64,000 nucleotides of DNA from Branchiostoma floridae (lineage: Eukaryota; Chordata; Leptocardii; Amphioxiformes; Branchiostomatidae), in the NCBI RefSeq assembly GCF_000003815.2, contig NC_049988.1, positions 23,621,357-23,685,356 on the forward strand, written 5' to 3'. Made by a program: the position numbers and the translations under genes. Below the pieces are notes generated by a model. It had not been told where the DNA came from. It searched no databases and was given only the letters and a program-made list of their open reading frames with translations. Shown one piece after another: positions 58,142 to 64,000 of this stretch. Numbering within the stretch: the stretch's first letter is position 1; each line of letters starts with the position of its first letter.

Positions 58142-58210
58142 GAAGCCCTGTCCAACCCCACCGCGCTGAACAGCAGCAGCAAGACGTCTGCCTGGGAACT
58201 AGAAGAACAG
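58142..58210 (+). CDS. Exon-like fragment (unit b), copy 2
   Basis: Same 69-base length and splice signals as 51397-51465, reading EALSNPTALNSSSKTSAWEL then EEQ. Differences from copy 1 leave the phase-0 frame open. Confidence 0.45.
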
Positions 58211-58496
58211 GTCCGTCGCCTCCACATTTCAGTACAACGAAAGACCACAAGTACACAAGATGGTGCTGTAAAGCAACTTTCCACGCCGGTGCCAAATTCG
58301 TTGTCAATATTTTGATACTTACTTAGTACTTAGGTCCTCCTGTCAAAAAGGTTGTACACACTTACCTTTTTTGTCAAAAAGGTTGGTGTTCAGACGAAGA
58401 CATAAACAAACCTGAAACTGGACACCGTGAAATGGAACTTCATGATTATCAATCATCAATATATTGATACAATATGCACAATAATATTGACTACAG

Positions 58497-58632
58497 GGAA
58501 GTGAATGATATTCTTCCGAGGGATTTTAAGAAGGCGGAAAAAGTCAACAAAAGGACGAAGCAGATGATGGCAAAACTGAAGAAGCAGGGGTACCTGGATC
58601 TGCTTAAAGCTTGGGTCCAATCCGGAAAGTAG
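58497..58632 (+). CDS. Basic terminal exon-like fragment
   Basis: After an acceptor (TTGACTACAG) the frame reads EVNDILPRDFKKAEKVNKRT then KQMMAKLKKQGYLDLLKAWV, QSGK and stop. Strongly helical and basic. Present only in copy 2 of the duplication. Unknown family. Confidence 0.4.
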
Positions 58633-58806
58633 CAATCCGCATTTATTATACACTATATACACAGCTTCTCACACTGACATTCATTATACACTATAAACAC
58701 TCTCTTCTATGCTGTCTTAGAAGCGAAGATAGGAGCGAACTACTACCCGGGTGGTACCCAAGTTACAATAACATGGTTTGACTTAGCATGCTATTGTCAT
58801 TTATAG

Positions 58807-58875
58807 ACACTTGCATGGCCCAAGAAATACCTCGCTGTGCGGAACAGAAAGGCAACCCTAGTGAAGGAGGACTAA
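58807..58875 (+). CDS. Exon-like terminal fragment (unit c), copy 2
   Basis: 69 bases after TTTATAG, reading TLAWPKKYLAVRNRKATLVK then ED and TAA. Partner of 51622-51690 with conservative changes (F/L, M/V). Confidence 0.45.
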   Translation, partial: TLAWPKKYLAVRNRKATLVKED

Positions 58876-60404
58876 ATGCAGTACCGACTGAAAATGCCAG
58901 ACTGAAAACCTTCACTGAGTGCGTATTGTCAACAATGGTATACTTTCTTTTCCTGTTCCACAGGAAGACAGATTCAGGGGTGGTTTAAGCACATGCGAAC
59001 CGCAGTGGGAAAACTATTGAAAACGAAGTCAGGCCAGGCCACTCAACCTCTAACTGCTAGGAAGAAATGCCAACTACAGAATTTTGTCCCACGCACTTAT
59101 AGTGTAAAGACCACACCATTGGCCTCATTGTAGCATTGTCACAGATCATGGAAATAGGTGCAGAAGAGCAGACCACAGAAAAGAGGTGGAAGCCATAGCG
59201 GTAAGGAAAAATCCAAAGGTGATGAAAGAAACAATTAGTCAAACCGCAAATGCAGACGTGGTAGCACTGAACGTATACACAACATGAACTTTGTTCTGAC
59301 CCCATGACAGCTATGAGGCCTTATCCTAGAGAATTTGTCCACATGACCTGCAGCTAGACGTGGCTCATCTGCAGAGCGGTGGTGATGCCCCGGGTCACAC
59401 GACCACTCTGCGTATGTTTCACCATGGGACAACAAGTAGTTATGAACATAAATCAAGGAGCAGAGTAAAGAGAAGAAACATCTTGTACTATGTGGTGATC
59501 TAATTATAAATGCCAAACATGTTACTTGGGGAGACTACACAGACCTGGACGACATGTTATGGTGTCACGCCTTGAGTCTGGAGGAAGATTCTATCCACCA
59601 AGTCGGTTAAGTTAGTAAATTTGTAGATTATTAAATTGAGACACATGCTGACATCATGATGGAAACAAGCAACATACAGATTATGAATAACAGCACTCTT
59701 ACACGAGAAGATTGCATGAAATATCTCACATTGGTGAACAGTGACGCTATAAAATACTTAGCATTTGCCACTTCTGTCAAATCTCATTATTCTTTTAGGT
59801 AAATGCTATATATTTAGGTATCAGGAAAAAAATATGTTTTTATTAAAAAAAAATAGAATTTATTATTGATCAACGACGAAATAAGATTCCGAAGCACATT
59901 GAGAAATGGGGTAGACTATATATTGTCCTATTTAGTTAATTTCCGTTATTTTTCTGTACAATGATAAGGGTACTCACGGCATTTTATGACCATCCTCTTT
60001 TGTTCTCGGATTTTAGGTTTCAGTTCTGTTGTTACTCATGTGTGTCTTTATTGATATTTGTACATTTTCCATGATTTTCTGTAAAATCATGTTGTTTATA
60101 AACAATAAAAAGACTGATCTATAAAAAATACAAAGCAAACTGGAAAGTAGAACCGGAAATTCAACACCAGACTGATCAGAATCTTATCACAATGACGATA
60201 GGAAGAAAAGGCACATGGACACATGGTGTGGTTATACGAGGGCGAGGCACTGATTGTAGTGTTCTTAAAATTTTCAAACATGCCAAAACATGTTTCAACA
60301 GACAACTCTCATTCTGGCGTATGAGAATATTGCTAGACTTTTGCTGCAGAAGGTAGCCTCTTCATAGTCGCCCTCTTACAATGAATCTGTAATCTGCAGC
60401 AGAG

Positions 60405-61275
60405 GATTTCATTCATAAAATCTACTTGCTGTGGCCTAAGTAAATTTCATATATGTTTGTGCAGCATGCGCAGAACGGGAAAGAATCTACAGCAAAGAAG
60501 AGGCGTTTCCTGTATATTGGCATTGTTTTTCAATGTATGTATGGGCTATTCAAAAATGACTACCAGGAGGTTGATTGCTTTGGGACACAACTAAGAATGG
60601 TCAAACGGACCTTCGTTTCTAGGTAAGAGGTTGAGCAGATATCATGTGTAATTGTTTGTGAAGCATCCTGAATGGTACAGTTAGTCGGCATGACATTATC
60701 GCATGATCATTACATGACTTTACGAATTGTACAACATTTTGCCCGCCCGTCCATCCCGCGGGTTTCTTTGTCTTCAACTTAAGAAAAAAAAATTAAAACT
60801 CGCAACCACCAACTCAACAGACTCCTGTTGTTTTCTTCTCCAAAAATTAAACATCGAACTAGACAATTAGTACAGATATATGCATGTACCGTGGATATTC
60901 GCTTTCTTTTTTTAGATGTGTGCTTGGGCTATTCAGCATAAAGCAAACAAAAATAATGGGAAAACAAAACTGACAAAAATGAGTTCCAAACTATCAGTCC
61001 AATAAGGTTCTAACACACTAAATTCAAAATACACAGAGTATCATGTTACACGCCAAAAACCAAGGGCGCGAAACAAAGCGACCGAATCAACGTTAACGGC
61101 ACGGATCAGGACTGAAGAAGTGTGATCTGCACCGCTTGCTAATGCGAGAGACCGATGCTTTTCTGTAACAACAAGTATACAAAACGAACTATGGTAAAGA
61201 AGCAATAAACTGTGTGTCACCATGTTGCAAGAAATGTCGCTAAAGTAAACTGCCTGGTTTTATAATGCGTACTGT
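60405..61275 (+). repeat. Segmental duplication, copy 2, right part
   Basis: Matches 55921-56560. Its end (61120-61275: GATGCTTTTCTGTAACA, AAGAAGCAATAAACT, TGGTTTTATAATGCGTACT) matches 50500-50635 instead, showing a mosaic of at least three related blocks. Confidence 0.8.
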
Positions 61276-61564
61276 AAGATTACGTTTTTAAAGCAAGCAA
61301 AGCAAGACTCAAGATTTGGGGGGAAATGTAGGCAACATACCAACTACGAAGGAGGTTAGAATTAAGACTATCAGGATGTTGAGTTTAGGGAGTTTAACCC
61401 TTAGAGCATATTGGTGGCTTTTCCCTTCGTCCACGAAGGAAATGTTGGTCGCCAGAGTCAAGAAAATTACGTCTTAACACTTCGTCATGGGAGAGAAAAG
61501 CATCAGACGGAGGAGAAGAAATCTGATGATCTGGTGTGGGAGCATGCTACAGAGTTCTCTCAAT

Positions 61565-61860
61565 GGACTGAGCTGTGAAGACGACCGCGACTACCCCACC
61601 TCGGGCAGCGGCCGCCACGACAACTCCCCACAAGGACCGGGATAGCGACAGGTGGATCGAGAGGGGTTCAGACCACAAACCGTCTCCAGCTGTGACTATA
61701 TACCACGCCTGGGGCAGCGGCCGCCACGACAACTCCCCACAAGGACCGGGATAGCGACAGGTGGATCGAGAGGGGTTCAGACGACAAAACGACTCCAGCC
61801 GTGACTACCACGCCTGGGGCCGCCACGACAACTCGGCCACGAAGATGACGGGGTGATACA
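61565..61860. repeat. GC-rich tandem repeat, unit about 117 bp, 2.5 copies
   Basis: GGGCAGCGGCCGCCACGACA...CCCCACAAGGACCGGGATAGCG...GGTGGATCGAGAGGGGTTCAGAC occurs twice in full (from about 61601 and 61713) and once in part. It contains NotI-type GCGGCCGC sites, unlike the AT-rich surroundings. Flanked by two copies of a GATGGGAGAGAAA.GCATCAGACGG segment (61488-61560 and 62073-62155). Confidence 0.88.
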
Positions 61861-62209
61861 GCGTGATACCTGCAGAAAGTATTCAACACGCCTACTCAAC
61901 AGACTCCTTTTTTAAAGCAATACTCAGGATTTGGGTGGAAAATGTTGACAACAAACCAACTAACGTTACATGGCGGAGGTTAGAATAAGGAGATCAGGAG
62001 GTTGATTTTAGGAGGATTTTCCCTTCATCCAAGAATGAAAAGTTGGTCACCATAGTCAAGAAAATTGTCGTGATGGGAGAGAAATGCATCAGACGGAGAA
62101 GAAGAAATCAGATGTTCTGGTATGGGAGCATGCTACAGAGTTCTTCAGGACTCCGACGAAACCACCGATTCTCAAACTTCGCAGGTTGAAAACTTTTAAG
62201 AAACAAATA

Positions 62210-62344
62210 NNNNNNNNNNNNNNNNNNNNNNNNNNNNNNNNNNNNNNNNNNNNNNNNNNNNNNNNNNNNNNNNNNNNNNNNNNNNNNNNNNNNNNNNNNN
62301 NNNNNNNNNNNNNNNNNNNNNNNNNNNNNNNNNNNNNNNNNNNN
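62210..62344. other. Assembly gap (135 N)
   Basis: A run of 135 N. Confidence 0.99.
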
Positions 62345-62559
62345 TGATTGTTTTACATTGTTGTACAGAAACATTATAACGTTATTTTAAGTATATATAT
62401 ATATATAAAGTAAAATAACCATAGTTTATGGGGCAAGGGGTGTCATTTCTACAGATCGGTGGGTGGTAAATAACATAAAACCCAAATATATAGTGTATAT
62501 AGTTTATTTAAAACATTTAGTTAGGCACTGGAAATATTAAAGAAAGACCAGTGGGGTCA

Positions 62560-62866
62560 GTTTTGGATGTGTCGGGGCAAAGTCTTGTGAATATATTTGA
62601 ATTAAACGTCATAATAAGGCAAACATTGCCAAATGTCATGATCACAGTGAAAAGTGGCCGCCTGACTCTCGCCGCAGAGAGCCTGACGAAACATACTGCT
62701 CTTGACCCAAGACACGAAGGAAAGGTCTTCCAAGCACAAGAGGTTGCCCAGGTGCCCATGCTGCTGCAGAAAGGAGCTCGTCAGAAGGACCTCGTCAAAA
62801 AGATGTTGAAAGAGGTCCAGGCCAACGATAAGTTTCTACGTACGATCAAACAGGCATTTTATTGAA
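62560..62866 (+). CDS. Frame with LLQKG repeat unit, copy 1, possible terminal exon
   Basis: About 100 codons with no ATG at the head, so a 5' exon is needed if real. Reads ...NVMITVKSGRLTLAAESLTK and then AQVPMLLQKGARQKDLVKKM, QANDKFLRTIKQAFY and stop. AATAAAGGAATAAAG follows at 62979, a suitable poly(A) signal. The second half is the repeat unit found three more times downstream. Helical, charged, unknown family. Confidence 0.45.
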
Positions 62867-62978
62867 TGTATTATGTTATTGTATCTTATGTTCTGTCATA
62901 TATGTATTCTATGTAGGGCAGCGATCAAAGGTGCATTTTGCACCTGTTTTTCCCTCCCCTTCACTCTGTGAAAAATCT

Positions 62979-62993
62979 AAATAAAGGAATAAA
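62979..62993 (+). terminator. Double AATAAA poly(A) signal
   Basis: CTAAATAAAGGAATAAAGAATC, about 115 bp after the stop of the frame at 62560-62866. Confidence 0.45.
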
Positions 62994-62999
62994 GAATCA

Positions 63000-63571
63000 G
63001 AAATTTGCTGATCTGACGGCACCTCTTAAATACACTTTGCATGCTGAACGTCCAAGATGTTAAGAAGGAGATAACCGAGGTGCCTATGCTGCTGCAGAAA
63101 GGAGCTAATCAGATAGACCTCGTCAAAAAGATGAGGAAACAGAGACCAACGATGTTTTTCTCCGTACGATCAAACAGACATTTGCTAATCTTACGGGACC
63201 TCTTATATACACTTTGCATGCTGAACGTCAACAAGAGTACCCAGTAGTCAATTACACAGGTTGCTGCAGAAAGGACCTAGTCGGAAGGACCTTGTGAAAA
63301 AGATGTTTGAACAGGTCCAGGCAAACGATGGTTTTCTACGAGAAGTACGATCAAACAGACATTTGCTGATCTTACGGGACCTCTTATATATTTGCATGCT
63401 GAACGTCAACAAGAGGAAATTGTCCAGGTGCCTGTGCTGCTGCAGAAAGGAGCTAATCACATAGACCTCGTCAAAAAGATGAGGAACCAGATTGAGAACA
63501 ACAATGGCTTCCTCAGTACGATCAAACAGGAATTTGCTAAAACCTTAGAAGCAGAATTTAGAAGGACATGA
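63000..63571 (+). repeat. Tandem coding repeat, about 180 bp (60 residues) per unit, three further copies
   Basis: Units at about 63005-63190, 63190-63375 and 63375-63571 share TTTGCTGATCTTACGGGACCTCTT, TGCATGCTGAACGTCAACAAGAGG, CTGCTGCAGAAAGGA and GACCTCGTCAAAAAGATG. Peptide form: FADLTGPLIYTLHAERQQE, then V.VPMLLQKGA..DLVKKM, then NDGFL.TIKQ. The last unit is fully open to TGA at 63569-63571; the middle units carry small frame shifts. Confidence 0.75.
63380..63571 (+). CDS. Last LLQKG repeat unit, open to a stop
   Basis: Frame reads LHAERQQEEIVQVPVLLQKG, then ANHIDLVKKMRNQIENNNGF, then STIKQEFAKTLEAEFRRT and stop. It has no internal ATG at its head, so it is an exon or pseudogene piece. 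The tail KTLEAEFRRT is unique to this unit. Confidence 0.4.
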   Translation, partial: PLIYLHAERQQEEIVQVPVLLQKGANHIDLVKKMRNQIENNNGFLSTIKQEFAKTLEAEFRRT

Positions 63572-64000
63572 ACTTCCCTCATCAATGAACGACAGGCAGT
63601 TGCACCTCGTACTCGTATATGATAAATTTAAATAAATGTTTCTCATACCCTAATTCAGCCATGTAAGGCTGACTAACTAAGGCTGCAACGGTATGCATGT
63701 ACTCAGATGTTTTTTGCAAATAAACCAGTCATTTGTGGGGGTAGGGGTCCTTGTGTGTGTACATCTAGCGGGGTGAGGAATTACATACAGGACTTGTTAC
63801 TGGTTATAAAGGCGCTGGAGAGGGCATGGGGAGTCTGTGGTGTGGGGTAGACTGTATTTATCAGTGTCCACAGTTCTAACACCCAGAAACCCACCAAATG
63901 TGTCTTCTGGAAATTAAAGCACCTGTAACACACCTTATATAAACTTGCTGGGCGCACATTGCTGTCATTTGTTTCCTACAAACGAGAAGAAAACTTGGTA
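63572..64000. other. Right edge, no gene recognised
   Basis: An AATAAA (TTTAAATAAATG) lies near 63630 and could serve the last repeat unit. Nothing else stands out. Confidence 0.4.

Larger units (their letters stand above)
58060..60400 (+). repeat. Segmental duplication, copy 2, left part
   Basis: Partner of 51290-52640, longer by an inserted stretch that contains the exon-like frame at 58497-58632 and by a 59760-60110 AT-rich stretch. Ends at the unoccupied LINE target (CTGCAGCAGAGGATTTCATTC). Confidence 0.82.

Overview
The window looks like nuclear DNA from an invertebrate animal. Genes are sparse and rich in introns with clean GT-AG junctions, polyadenylation signals are AATAAA, and the intergenic and intronic DNA is full of MITEs, SINE pieces, LINE remnants and tandem repeats. 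A Fuseless-family membrane protein (a family known from invertebrates), a BTB-BACK-Kelch gene and an extracellular Calx-beta-like gene fit an invertebrate deuterostome. A lancelet (Branchiostoma) is my best guess, but this is inference from repeat and gene style, not proof. Four assembly gaps (35825-35924, 38623-39498, 40402-40501, 62210-62344) are present.

Layout. (1) 23-5590, minus strand: the first six coding exons of a secreted or surface protein with a signal peptide; it continues past the left edge. (2) 5.6-13.5 kb: no convincing gene; two PIF/Harbinger-like foldback MITEs with TAA target duplications, SINE-like sequence and tandem duplications. (3) 13588-28423, minus strand: a nine-exon gene for a 328-residue single-pass membrane protein with ankyrin repeats. 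Its locus is riddled with partial tandem copies of its own exons. (4) 29744-33760, plus strand: a five-exon BTB-BACK-Kelch gene of 586 residues, divergent from the ankyrin gene, with two perfect CRE palindromes between them. Its 3'UTR probably runs to about 36.8 kb. (5) 37286-38622, minus strand: the 3' part of a Fuseless-family multi-pass membrane protein, convergent with the Kelch gene; its 5' part lies in a gap. (6) 39.5-46.4 kb: LINE fragments and one apparently complete non-autonomous DNA transposon of about 3.2 kb with roughly 740-bp terminal inverted repeats. (7) 45.7-63.6 kb: a mosaic of duplicated blocks carrying small exon-like coding pieces of unidentified genes or pseudogenes. One block was split by a 3.26-kb endonuclease-reverse transcriptase LINE, and the empty version of the insertion site survives in the sister block. 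(8) 62.5-63.6 kb: a tandemly repeated coding unit of about 60 residues.

The host genes show no sign of acting in one pathway. The main story is genome dynamics: exon-scale tandem duplication in the ankyrin gene and block duplication plus transposition on the right. The reconstructed gene models rest on splice phase agreement checked by hand; no homology search was possible.
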